NCBI GenBank assembly: GCA_964466595.1
Contig: CAYXNR010000015.1
Location: forward strand, 1 to 42,083
Direction of reading: 5' to 3'
DNA from: JABDGC01 sp964466595
Lineage (GTDB): Bacteria > Pseudomonadota > Gammaproteobacteria > DSM-16500
DNA: 42,083 nt
The first letter of the stretch is position 1. Each line of letters opens with the position of its first letter. The translations under genes were made by a program, and so were the position numbers. Shown piece by piece: positions 15,224 to 23,516 of the stretch. The notes beneath the pieces were generated by a model, which did no database searches, was not told where the DNA came from, and worked only from the letters and a program-made list of their open reading frames with translations.

Positions 15224-16971
15224 ATCAGGCAGCAATGACAAGCTTCTTTCTTCGGTTCGGAAGCCTCAGTAAGCACAGTCACTCTATCTGCTGAACTACC
15301 TTCACTTTCCTGCGTAACAGTAGCAACAACAGGGGTTACCCTGACTGCCTCAACCCTACGAATCGGCACAAAAACAGGGGGCAGGGATGCTTGAGAGGCA
15401 GCTTTAACAGTTCCGCGATTTTCTTCAATATGTGCAATGGATTGGAATTGCAAAACAGGCCCCTTGTCTGGGGACAACTTGTTTAAGACCGCCGCTGAAG
15501 AAGAGCCATATAAACCCGTGCGGGAAGCAGAGCTCTTTCGTGAGTCATTCAAGGGAGTTGGAACTCTTTCAGCAGGAGAGGCGCTACTACGCGGCCTATA
15601 CAAAGCATTGGAAGGCGGTCTTGGTGTATTGTTGTGGCTTCTTTGGGATAATTTTCTAAATTCATTTAAAGCACTGGCAGGCGCTTGAGTTCTATTTTGT
15701 GACAAGGGTGTTTTTCTGCCTGTGTTTGCAAAAGCTGATACAGGGGTAGCGCGTCCGCTTGAATATCTTGAGGGAGGCGTAGTACTTCGTGCTCTTAGCC
15801 TGCTTTGTTTTAATTCTTCCACCTTGCTTGAAGACCACTGCGAGGAAAGTCCCCTACTTTCTAATAAGGCACTCATGTTCTCCCACATGTTGAGTTCATC
15901 CCTTTCTTGAAAAACAAATTTTTTACCTGTCATTTTGAAATTTTTTAAATATTTGATATAAGCAAGTAGCTTTTTTTGGACTTGCTCTGAATTACTTAAA
16001 TAAACAAGAAAATCCATATTTTCAAGTGCAGCTTTTTTCAATTGCTTCCTTCTGTCCCTCAATTCAACGAATATTTCTGCACACATCGAACTGGTATAGT
16101 GATTAATAAAGCACCATATTAAGGACTCGGGTAAAATGAGTGCTTTTAATAAAGCATGATTGACTTCGGCACGAAAAAAACGATTGCTAGAAAGACTAGG
16201 GTCCCAAGGGGAAGCAAAGTTTTCGCTATTGGCTATTATTCCTACCCAATTATGCGCCTCGTAATTTCCAGGGAAAGGAAGGCTTGCAATTTCATTCTGA
16301 GTAAGCTCAAAGTTAGCCGAAGCGAAGCTCATTCTATCTTTTAGACTCGCAAAACACCAATCACCATCAATTTTAATAATCTGATTGAGATCATTTAAGA
16401 GAAGATTCCCCATTTTCAGATCAATCTCATTGAGGAGAAGCGCTATAACCATCACTTCGCCAAGCCCTGTAATACTGCCGCTTTTCAGCGCAGCATTCCA
16501 AGCTCTTTTTACCACCTCATTGTCTAAATCCACTTCACTCGGTAGGTCCTGACAATCTTTAATTTCTTTAGAAATAACCCATTTAATTTGCCTCTCCTCA
16601 TGGACGAGCAAACGCGTTTTGGGATGACCGGGAATAAATAAACGGAAAAGTTCTTGTGCAATAACCTCTAGCTCTAAACGAAAAAGTTCTTCATCAAGAA
16701 GCCTTAAGGCTAGTAGTTCTTGTGCAATAACCGTGATTTTTGGGTTTTCTTCTTCCTCTTTATTTTCATTTTCGCTTTCATTCTTTTTTTCTAGTTTAGC
16801 GTACCAAACATTTTGGTATTTTTCTGGCAGCTCTTCTTCCTCAAGCTGCGCTAGGTGGGGGGGGATTTTTTTTTTCAGTTTTTCAACCTGGTGTGAAAAT
16901 TTAGCCTTATTGCTATCTTCTCCCAGTTCACCGAGTGTTTCAAACTTCTTTGATTTTTTTGAAGCCAGCAT
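15217..16971 (-). CDS. effector-like protein with kinase-like motifs and C-terminal CAAX box
   Basis: 584 residues from the ATG at 16971; this start aligns with the start of the shorter paralogue (M-L-A-S-K-K versus M-F-A-S-K-N), whereas the GTG at 16980 does not. Conserved core: G-H-P-K-T-R-L-L (115-122), V-I-S-K-E (Lys135), N-E-I-D-L-K-M-G-N (Asp184, Asn189) and I-K-I-D-G-D-W-C-F-A (Asp202), a kinase-like arrangement. After about residue 370 it gains a long Ser/Pro/Arg-rich disordered region missing from the paralogue. The last nine residues are E-A-C-H-C-C-L-I-A: C-L-I-A is a eukaryotic prenylation motif with X = Ala (farnesyl type), and the two nearby Cys could be acylated. Bacteria have no use for this motif, so delivery into a eukaryotic cell and membrane anchoring there is the natural reading. 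Biochemical activity unknown. Confidence 0.75.
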   Translation of the reverse strand: MLASKKSKKFETLGELGEDSNKAKFSHQVEKLKKKIPPHLAQLEEEELPEKYQNVWYAKLEKKNESENENKEEEENPKITVIAQELLALRLLDEELFRLELEVIAQELFRLFIPGHPKTRLLVHEERQIKWVISKEIKDCQDLPSEVDLDNEVVKRAWNAALKSGSITGLGEVMVIALLLNEIDLKMGNLLLNDLNQIIKIDGDWCFASLKDRMSFASANFELTQNEIASLPFPGNYEAHNWVGIIANSENFASPWDPSLSSNRFFRAEVNHALLKALILPESLIWCFINHYTSSMCAEIFVELRDRRKQLKKAALENMDFLVYLSNSEQVQKKLLAYIKYLKNFKMTGKKFVFQERDELNMWENMSALLESRGLSSQWSSSKVEELKQSRLRARSTTPPSRYSSGRATPVSAFANTGRKTPLSQNRTQAPASALNEFRKLSQRSHNNTPRPPSNALYRPRSSASPAERVPTPLNDSRKSSASRTGLYGSSSAAVLNKLSPDKGPVLQFQSIAHIEENRGTVKAASQASLPPVFVPIRRVEAVRVTPVVATVTQESEGSSADRVTVLTEASEPKKEACHCCLIA

Positions 16972-17006
16972 GCTTTTCACCCATTGGGATACGAGATATT
17001 GGGCAT

Positions 17007-17035
17007 ATAATATGCAAATTTATGGAATTTGTCAA
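17007..17035 (-). promoter_or_regulatory. sigma-70 promoter of the CAAX-box gene
   Basis: On the minus strand TTGACA (17035-17030) is separated by exactly 17 bases from TATTAT (17012-17007). The start of transcription would be near 17000, giving a 29-nt leader to the ATG at 16971. This is the best housekeeping promoter in the window. Confidence 0.75.
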
Positions 17036-17052
17036 TAAAAAGAGCGAACGCT

Positions 17053-17979
17053 TCAGGGTGAAAAGAAAAGTCTTTTTCCTATTTCATGGGGGACGCCATC
17101 GTGTATTTTTGAAATATAATCAACCAATTGCCAATCAACTAAGGCCGGCTGATTGTGGGTCGCTTGTTGAATCAGCTTCACCATACCCTCATAGGTAGCC
17201 GAAGCCGTCGGTCGTTCTGAAAGCGGTGTATGCGCTTCGAGGAAAAGTCGGTCCTTACTCCAGCCTATTTTCGTTGGGATATCCACAATCACAACCGGTG
17301 TTTGGGGGAAAACTAAGGGGAAAAAATCTTTAATGTCTGCTTCAATCATTCGAATACAGCCAAAACTAGCGCGTTTGCCCACACTTTCCGGAAAAATCGT
17401 GCTGTGAATACGGTATTCCGGTATCCCTAAATAAATAGCATAGGGGCCTAAGGGATTATCTGGACCAGGAGGAATATTGGAGGGAAGAATAATGCCTTGT
17501 TCGCGATTATAAGCCCGAATATCTGCTGTCGGCGTCCAAGTCGGATTAATTACTTTTTTAGCTATAAAAGTATGCGTGAGCGGAATAGTCTTGCCCACTT
17601 TACCAATACCTACCGGATAAGTTTTCACCACACCGCTATCTAACATAAAATAATAAAGTCGCATTTCAGAAAGATTAATGACAATCCCTTGTCGAGGAAG
17701 CGGCGGTAAAATATAAGACGTCGGTAATTTTAAAATAACACCAGAAGAAAAACCACGTCCCGGATCAATCTGTGGATTGGCGCTCGTGATTTGATTAAAG
17801 CCGACATCATAACGCTTGGTAAGATCAGTTACATTTTCATTATAAATTGTGGGCGTATAGTGAACCTGACCAATCACAGCATTGGCGGGTTCAGGCATGA
17901 CATAGGTGCTAGCGCTAACCGAGTTGATAGAAAGGCAACTTGCTAAAACAAGAATCCTTGCCCAAGATGATTTTTTCAT
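17053..17979 (-). CDS. L,D-transpeptidase, YkuD family (ErfK/YbiS type)
   Basis: 308 residues with a Sec signal ending near V-S-A-S. A LysM-like stretch covers about 40-90, then the YkuD catalytic domain follows with its His in R-I-H-S-T-I-F and the nucleophile in S-F-G-C-I-R-M (Cys near residue 210). Such periplasmic enzymes form 3-3 cross-links in peptidoglycan or attach lipoproteins to it. AAAGGA stands six to seven bases before the ATG, and the gene begins 39 bases after the second L,D-transpeptidase, so the two are likely one operon. In Coxiella abundant L,D-transpeptidases go with 3-3 cross-links in the resistant small-cell form; whether the same holds here is inference. Confidence 0.92.
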   Translation of the reverse strand: MKKSSWARILVLASCLSINSVSASTYVMPEPANAVIGQVHYTPTIYNENVTDLTKRYDVGFNQITSANPQIDPGRGFSSGVILKLPTSYILPPLPRQGIVINLSEMRLYYFMLDSGVVKTYPVGIGKVGKTIPLTHTFIAKKVINPTWTPTADIRAYNREQGIILPSNIPPGPDNPLGPYAIYLGIPEYRIHSTIFPESVGKRASFGCIRMIEADIKDFFPLVFPQTPVVIVDIPTKIGWSKDRLFLEAHTPLSERPTASATYEGMVKLIQQATHNQPALVDWQLVDYISKIHDGVPHEIGKRLFFSP

Positions 17980-18018
17980 TCTCAGTCCTTTTTATTAACA
18001 GACCCAATTTTCTTTAAC

Positions 18019-18720
18019 TTAAGCTAAATACGAAGAGCTTCTTAACCATCTTTTATCTGGATAATAAGCAAATACCACTGAAGTATCCTTGATGATATTA
18101 ATGAGCGGTCTTGCAATCTTATCACTAACAGCAGGGCAACCAAAGCTTCTACCTAATTGCCCATAGCGTCTTGCAATATTTTGATCTGCATACCAAGCAC
18201 CATGAACAACCACCGCGCGTCGATAGGCATTGTCATTAATACCCGGTTCTAAACCTTTGAGTCGCACAGCATAACCCACACTTCCCACATAGGTTGACTC
18301 CGTGACAAAAACGCCGAGGCTCGATTTTAAACTACCCGGCTGATTAGAAAAAGAGCTGGCATTTAAGCCCCCGCTATTTCTACCATGCGTCACCCAGGTA
18401 TTATACAAAACGCGAGAAGAACGTAGATCAATCACCCACAAACGTCTCTCACTCGAAGGCTTGGAGAAATCAATGATTGTCAAAATTTGTTTATCCCGAC
18501 CCAAACGCTGATGTGCCTTCAGATAAGCCTTTAAGGCCATGCGCAAAAGCGCTGTATTCAGATTGTCCGCTTCTGCATGAATAACCGTTATTTTATGATT
18601 AAACCAGCTTGCACTGCCAAAGGTTTCCGGCGAACTAAATAAGGCCGAAAAAGGCCAGGGTAAACTAAACCCCATCACAGCAAAAACAGCAATTAAAAAA
18701 AATAGATATTTTGGTTTCAT
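18019..18720 (-). CDS. murein L,D-transpeptidase catalytic domain protein (YkuD_2 type)
   Basis: 233 residues with an N-terminal hydrophobic signal or anchor. The domain is of the second YkuD type, with T-H-G-R-N-S-G-G, F-V-T-E-S-T-Y-V-G-S-V-G-Y, V-V-V-H-G-A-W-Y (catalytic His) and S-F-G-C-P-A-V-S (catalytic Cys near residue 193). It probably modifies peptidoglycan in the periplasm. It is first in a two-gene operon with the ErfK-type enzyme and is divergent from ddl, with about 190 bases between the starts. Confidence 0.88.
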   Translation of the reverse strand: MKPKYLFFLIAVFAVMGFSLPWPFSALFSSPETFGSASWFNHKITVIHAEADNLNTALLRMALKAYLKAHQRLGRDKQILTIIDFSKPSSERRLWVIDLRSSRVLYNTWVTHGRNSGGLNASSFSNQPGSLKSSLGVFVTESTYVGSVGYAVRLKGLEPGINDNAYRRAVVVHGAWYADQNIARRYGQLGRSFGCPAVSDKIARPLINIIKDTSVVFAYYPDKRWLRSSSYLA

Positions 18721-18808
18721 ACTTGATGTCTTATTTTATTAACAGAAATCCCAACTTCTTGCTATTCCATGATGAAAGGAAATAGAAAACTGTGCATTAC
18801 CTTAACAT

Positions 18809-18831
18809 AATTGTTAAATATGTCAACAATT
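18809..18831. promoter_or_regulatory. inverted repeat between divergent L,D-transpeptidase and ddl genes
   Basis: AATTGTT (18809-18815) and AACAATT (18825-18831) form 7-bp arms around nine bases. The right arm overlaps a consensus minus-strand -35 (TTGACA at 18826-18821), although the matching -10 (GGTAAT, 19-base spacer) is weak. The position suits an operator for a regulator of cell-wall genes. Only the symmetry is seen. Confidence 0.35.
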
Positions 18832-18878
18832 GATTCTGATTTAGCTTTAAATTTAAACAGTGCTTTGATATTCAACAA

Positions 18879-18887
18879 TGCTATAAT
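18879..18887 (+). promoter_or_regulatory. extended -10 promoter of ddl
   Basis: TGCTATAAT is a perfect extended -10 box 20 bases before the ATG at 18908. No clear -35 is present at 16-18 bases. The leader would be only about 14 nt. Confidence 0.55.
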
Positions 18888-18907
18888 CCCTCCAAGATAT
18901 TTAACCC

Positions 18908-20041
18908 ATGGACGAAAAACAAATGAACACCGACAAAATCCGCGTCGCCGTCCTCTTTGGCGGTCGCTCCACTGAGCATGAAGTCTCTGTTTCCTCCGCC
19001 GCGAATATCATTAACCACCTAGACCGCTCTCTTTTTGAAGTCCTCCCCATCAAAATTGATAAACAAGGCTCTTGGTTTTTAGAAAACCAAGCCGCTCTTC
19101 CCCACCTGACAGCTACAAGCTCACAAAAATTATTCACTCCCCTCTGGCTAAATGAACCCCAAGCCCAATTCAGCACAATCTCTCATCCTTTAAAAGCCAA
19201 GCGCCTGTTCGATGTGATCTTCCCCATCATGCATGGTACTTTTTCCGAAGACGGAACCATCCAAGGACTCCTCGATTTGGCCGATGTTCCCTATGTCGGC
19301 AGCAAGGTCTTAGCCTCTGCTATCGGCATGGATAAGGATGTAAGCAGACGTTTAGTCAAACAAGCCGGTCTCACTACCGTTCCTTATCTTGTCTTAAAAC
19401 ATAGTGAATGGAACTTAAACGCCTCCCTCATCAAAAAACAGCTTGAACAACAATTTCACTTCCCCTTATTTGTTAAACCCGCCAATCAAGGCTCTAGCAT
19501 CGGTGTCAGCAAAGTCAAAACCCAAGCCGAACTCCCTCAAGCTATTGAATTCGCCTTCCGCTACGATACCAAAATCTTGGTTGAACAAGGCATCGAGGCA
19601 ACAGAGCTCGAAATAGCTTTACTAGAATCTTTAATAGAAGGGGAAGATCCCTTTGTCAGTCAGGTTGGTGAGGTCAGGCCTCATGACGAATTTTATTCTT
19701 ACCGTGCCAAATATGTTGAGGGCTACTCCGATTTTCTCATCCCTGCGCCCATTTCAGAAGAAACACAGCAGCAGGTCAGTTTATTATCAAAACAGATTTT
19801 TAAGCTGCTCAGCGCTGAAGGGATGGCACGTTTGGATTTTTTCCTCGATAAAAAAACACAGCAACTTTATTTTAATGAAATAAATACTATTCCTGGTTTT
19901 ACACCAACCAGCATGTATCCACGCCTCATCACAGAATCGGGTCTCAGTTATTCTGAATTATTAACCCGGCTGGTGAAGTTAGCGCTGAAACGTCATCAAG
20001 AAAAAATGGGTTTAGAACGAAATTATCTTCCTTCGGATTAA
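18908..20041 (+). CDS. ddl: D-alanine--D-alanine ligase
   Basis: 377 residues, DdlA-like length. It joins two D-Ala with ATP for the end of the peptidoglycan stem. Marks: G-G-R-S-T-E-H-E-V-S-V-S-S-A, H-G-T-F-S-E-D-G-T-I-Q-G, the ATP-grasp lysine in F-V-K-P-A-N-Q-G-S-S-I-G, A-K-Y-V-E-G-Y-S in the omega loop (a Tyr there goes with D-Ala, not D-Lac, specificity), and E-I-N-T-I-P-G-F-T. An internal ATG at 18923 could also serve; neither has a strong ribosome-binding site. It lies outside the usual mur/fts cluster and beside two L,D-transpeptidases. Confidence 0.94.
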   Translation: MDEKQMNTDKIRVAVLFGGRSTEHEVSVSSAANIINHLDRSLFEVLPIKIDKQGSWFLENQAALPHLTATSSQKLFTPLWLNEPQAQFSTISHPLKAKRLFDVIFPIMHGTFSEDGTIQGLLDLADVPYVGSKVLASAIGMDKDVSRRLVKQAGLTTVPYLVLKHSEWNLNASLIKKQLEQQFHFPLFVKPANQGSSIGVSKVKTQAELPQAIEFAFRYDTKILVEQGIEATELEIALLESLIEGEDPFVSQVGEVRPHDEFYSYRAKYVEGYSDFLIPAPISEETQQQVSLLSKQIFKLLSAEGMARLDFFLDKKTQQLYFNEINTIPGFTPTSMYPRLITESGLSYSELLTRLVKLALKRHQEKMGLERNYLPSD

Positions 20042-20042
20042 A

Positions 20043-23000
20043 TTAAAGACGGGGGCCTGGTCTTGCCTTTTCTGCTGTCGCGCCCGCTGTAGCTTCCGCC
20101 TTGGGTGTCGCTTGATCAAAGCTCTTAAATTTATCTTCATACAGCTTCGCAAAAGCAGCTTTCTTTTCAGGAGAGATTGATTTTTCTACCTGCCAACCCT
20201 TATTGGAATCATACTCGGGCTGAGGTAAGCCTTTTAGCTCACAGTAGAGCAAAATGGCTTCGACATAATGCGGATCCCAGCAGCTTGTTCCAATAACAAT
20301 TTTCGGGTCATCCGTCTCACATAAACTTAAATAGGAATCGACATGGTATTTAGCAAGATGAATAATAGCATCACTCGGCAAATAGTTATCACTTTCATAA
20401 GGATCATCCTTGGATGCGTATTTGCTGCTCTTCACAGGATAAGCCTCGAATTGTTCTGTCGCATTTTTGTAAGTCTTCATCCCCAGATCCAAGAACGCTT
20501 GAACTTTCTCAGCATCAATGTTTTTAAATTGCTCCTTCCATGGAGAAACCGTGGATAAAAATTCCTGCAGCGCCGCTTTCGTAAAACGATGGCTATGGCT
20601 TCGAAGATGGCTAAGCGCTTGAGTAAAGCATTTTTTAGCAAGCTCTCGCTCAGGGAATACACTCTTACCTTCTCGATCTTTCAGCTCCTGCGCAAGGGTC
20701 GAAAAAATGTGAACAGGATCCAAAGCAGGATCGAGTTTGGATAAATCAGAAACCGGTTTATTGGTTGAGGTAACATGCTCTCTCAGGGTAACATTAATTT
20801 TTATTTGATCATGTCGAGTCAAGCTTAGCTCATGCGTCAAGGGCTCACGTTTAGCCCTGGTATGTGCTTCCAGAGAAGCCGGCTCTAGACCTCGTTCTCG
20901 CTGATTCAAAAATGATAAGGTCGAGGTTTTTCTTGGCGTAACAAGGGGTTCGCAAGCATCAATAGCAAGCCCTGCTTTTAAATTCTGTGTTCCAAATTTA
21001 ATATCTTCAATATCTTTCAAGAGTGCACTATGCCAGGCACTGATATCCATCAGGGGATCCCTGAAGAGTTCTTTCATTTTTTCTTCATAGACTTTTAATT
21101 TTTCGGCAATTCTAAGATCTGTTTTCCAATCCGGTTGACGCTGCTTTCTTAATTCTGCAAAGAGAGCCAGATTTTCAGTAAATTCACAGCGTATTTTTTT
21201 CTGATGCTCAATTAAAGGTAGCGCTACGACAAGAAAGATCTTTAGCTTCACATTTTTAGCAGCTTCTGTAGCAAAGGCGTCAAGCAGGTTTTTTTCTACG
21301 CCAGCATAAGCTTGCGGCAAGAGCTCACTCTGGTCTTTTTTAATTTGCTTGAGTGCTTGAAATTGCACTTCAGAAAGCTGACCGAGCTTTTCATAATAGC
21401 TTCGTAAAAAAACAGCAAGATTTTTACGAATGATTAAATCATCTGGAGGAAAAACATTTTTAAGCCAAGGCGCTAACTTGCCTTTTTCAGTAATGAGTGA
21501 AAGCTTCTCATGCTTTTTAAGTGCTTCTTTCACGAGGCTGCCCAACTTACCAGCATAAATCTTTTTTCCCATTTGCTTTGCTTTACACTCATTTAAAAGC
21601 GTAGCGGCCCATTTTCTTAATTCAATCTGCCCTTTATATGAAGTCATTGCAGGAGAAGCTGCACTTTGCTTTGTTAACTCAGCACTGGTATGAGCTTCTT
21701 GCCTTGAAGATAGCAAGCGATCTTGTCGAGCCTTAATTTCCTGCCCCTTTTCAAAGATCTTGATTTCTGGCGGTCTCGGTTCCTTTCTATTTATTTTGAG
21801 CCACTCTTCTAAAGTCATGAAAGGAGCTGAAGCACCATTTTCTTGTTCATGTTTCTTTTTTTCATTCCGCCAATCTTGAAGATCACGGATGTCTGCAGTA
21901 ATATATTCGCCTTGGTAATCATCCTCACAGCGCACCCAATCATCTCTTTCTTTTCTAAGAAAGACAAAAGCCTGCTCAATGCGCATAACAATTTTATCTT
22001 TACTATGCTTTTCATATTCTCTTTTGGCCTCATCAGAGCCCTCTCGTCCTTTAGAATAAAACTCTATTTGGTGAATTTTAGATTCACAGCCGATTTTAAG
22101 ATTATTACTGAAAATCTTGCGTTTAAGGGTGTGCGCCGCATCAAAATATCGATTATTCGCCCTTAACTTCCCTAGACGAGCAGTCGTGCTCTTCAGCGTA
22201 GCTTCTTGCCCTTCTGGTGCAACAACCTCGGCAAAAACTTGCTTCACATTGGGGAGTAAATCAAAGAAAGGGATCTGATAAATTTTATTAACGAGCTTAT
22301 CAGGTATAGATTTTTTTAAGGATTTTAGTTTTTTTAAAATCAGCATCTTGATAAAGGTATTCGGTATCACCAAATTCAAATTCGGATTGGTAATAGCGGC
22401 TTTTTTAATTTTGCCTTTTATGCCTAACTTCGTTTTTTTATGTAAATCTCTAATGGCAGGGTAGCCTTTTTGAAGAGCAACCTGTAAGGCCAATTGTCTC
22501 ATTTGTGAAACTTCGCGCTCAATGCCACCATCTATAGAGATCACTGTATTCCCCGAATTGTTGCCAGGAATGGTTGCCATCACCGTTTCACCCAATTTTT
22601 TTACTGCAGCTTTAGCAAGCGTGCTTTTACCCACGCCAGAAGGGCCAGCGATCCATAAGACTAATCTTTCACTCCATTTCGGACCAGGATAATGTCTTTT
22701 TGATTGTAGAAAAACAGCGTCTCTAAAGGTTCGACTATTTCTTTCTTCTTCGATCGCCTTTTTATAAAGCTCAAGGCCATCGATTACCGTACCATCTTCA
22801 TTTTTTATCAATAAGAGCTCATGCATATTGATCAGATTGGCATTTGGATTTTCTTTTCTGGTATCGGGTTTTTTATTAAAATTTTTGGATTGATCATTCA
22901 CTACTTTCGTTAGATGCTGAATAAAAGCAGCACGGGCTTGATTGCCTGGTGGAGTCGTTCCCTTATACAATTCTTGCAAGCCAGCATCGCCCAAAAATTT

Positions 23001-23177
23001 CTCTACTTCACGGTGGGAGGCCTCGGGAGTTTGTTTGCTTGTTTCTGTTTCAGTTTCTATTTCAAGTTCATAATCATCAATTTTTTCAAGCGCAAGCTTT
23101 TCGTCAAAAACCTCCTCGAGTTGACTTGGGCTTTGACCCTCGCGCTTAACTTCTTCTTTTCCCCTATTATTTATCAT
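20043..23177 (-). CDS. large P-loop protein with zeta-toxin-like arrangement, effector-like
   Basis: 1044 residues from the ATG at 23177, with AGG nine bases upstream; a TTG at 23210 would add 11 residues. A Walker A motif G-P-S-G-V-G-K-S at 178-185 is followed about 30 residues later by V-I-S-I-D-G-G-I-E-R-E-V-S-Q-M-R, the place where zeta-type kinases carry their catalytic Asp and Arg (I-x-D-x-D-x-x-R). This suggests a small-molecule or nucleotide-sugar kinase fold inserted in a much longer protein. The N-terminus is acidic and the centre is Lys/Glu-rich helix; the C-terminal 300 residues form another unknown domain (W-D-P-H-Y-V-E-A-I-L-L-Y-C-E), then an Ala/Pro-rich tail. No signal peptide. 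Size, composition and context fit a type IVB effector; not proven. Confidence 0.6.
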   Translation of the reverse strand: MINNRGKEEVKREGQSPSQLEEVFDEKLALEKIDDYELEIETETETSKQTPEASHREVEKFLGDAGLQELYKGTTPPGNQARAAFIQHLTKVVNDQSKNFNKKPDTRKENPNANLINMHELLLIKNEDGTVIDGLELYKKAIEEERNSRTFRDAVFLQSKRHYPGPKWSERLVLWIAGPSGVGKSTLAKAAVKKLGETVMATIPGNNSGNTVISIDGGIEREVSQMRQLALQVALQKGYPAIRDLHKKTKLGIKGKIKKAAITNPNLNLVIPNTFIKMLILKKLKSLKKSIPDKLVNKIYQIPFFDLLPNVKQVFAEVVAPEGQEATLKSTTARLGKLRANNRYFDAAHTLKRKIFSNNLKIGCESKIHQIEFYSKGREGSDEAKREYEKHSKDKIVMRIEQAFVFLRKERDDWVRCEDDYQGEYITADIRDLQDWRNEKKKHEQENGASAPFMTLEEWLKINRKEPRPPEIKIFEKGQEIKARQDRLLSSRQEAHTSAELTKQSAASPAMTSYKGQIELRKWAATLLNECKAKQMGKKIYAGKLGSLVKEALKKHEKLSLITEKGKLAPWLKNVFPPDDLIIRKNLAVFLRSYYEKLGQLSEVQFQALKQIKKDQSELLPQAYAGVEKNLLDAFATEAAKNVKLKIFLVVALPLIEHQKKIRCEFTENLALFAELRKQRQPDWKTDLRIAEKLKVYEEKMKELFRDPLMDISAWHSALLKDIEDIKFGTQNLKAGLAIDACEPLVTPRKTSTLSFLNQRERGLEPASLEAHTRAKREPLTHELSLTRHDQIKINVTLREHVTSTNKPVSDLSKLDPALDPVHIFSTLAQELKDREGKSVFPERELAKKCFTQALSHLRSHSHRFTKAALQEFLSTVSPWKEQFKNIDAEKVQAFLDLGMKTYKNATEQFEAYPVKSSKYASKDDPYESDNYLPSDAIIHLAKYHVDSYLSLCETDDPKIVIGTSCWDPHYVEAILLYCELKGLPQPEYDSNKGWQVEKSISPEKKAAFAKLYEDKFKSFDQATPKAEATAGATAEKARPGPRL

Positions 23178-23313
23178 GTTTACTTGCCTGAGATTATTTA
23201 ATGAAATCAAAAGACTGAAAGTCTTAAGTTAAGTATAGGTGAAGAAAGGGAAATGTTTTTGAGGGGGGATAAATTTTTTGTTAAAAAATACAAGCACTTG
23301 CAATTTGTATTTG

Positions 23314-23441
23314 TAAGTATTCGGTTAACCGGAGAAATTGTCATTCCGGCATGCTTTAAGCCGGAATCCAGGGCATGTAAAAACCTGGATGCCAGCTAAA
23401 AGCGTGTGGCATGACAGAGTAAAGAATTAACCAAATACTTA
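23314..23441. repeat. 128-bp palindromic element with 15-bp terminal inverted repeats
   Basis: The ends TAAGTATTCGGTTAA (23314-23328) and TTAACCAAATACTTA (23427-23441) are inverted copies with one mismatch. Inside is an imperfect palindrome from TGTCATTCCGGC (from 23339) to GTGTGGCATGACAG (to 23416), with CCGGAATCCAGG pairing to CCTGGATGCC. It looks like a MITE or palindromic repeat. It lies in the only gene-free stretch over 300 bases (23178-23516); the remainder of that stretch is AT-rich and I see nothing else in it. Confidence 0.7.
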
Positions 23442-23516
23442 TTGTATTTTTCAAAGAGTCCAAGAAAAAATATATCGCTTGGGTTATAGTAACCTTTATG
23501 TTACCATAAAAGTGCG

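Noticed and set aside
21843..22166. 107-codon plus-strand frame
   Set aside because: Lies wholly inside the 1044-residue protein gene, antisense, with no ribosome-binding site or recognisable motif.
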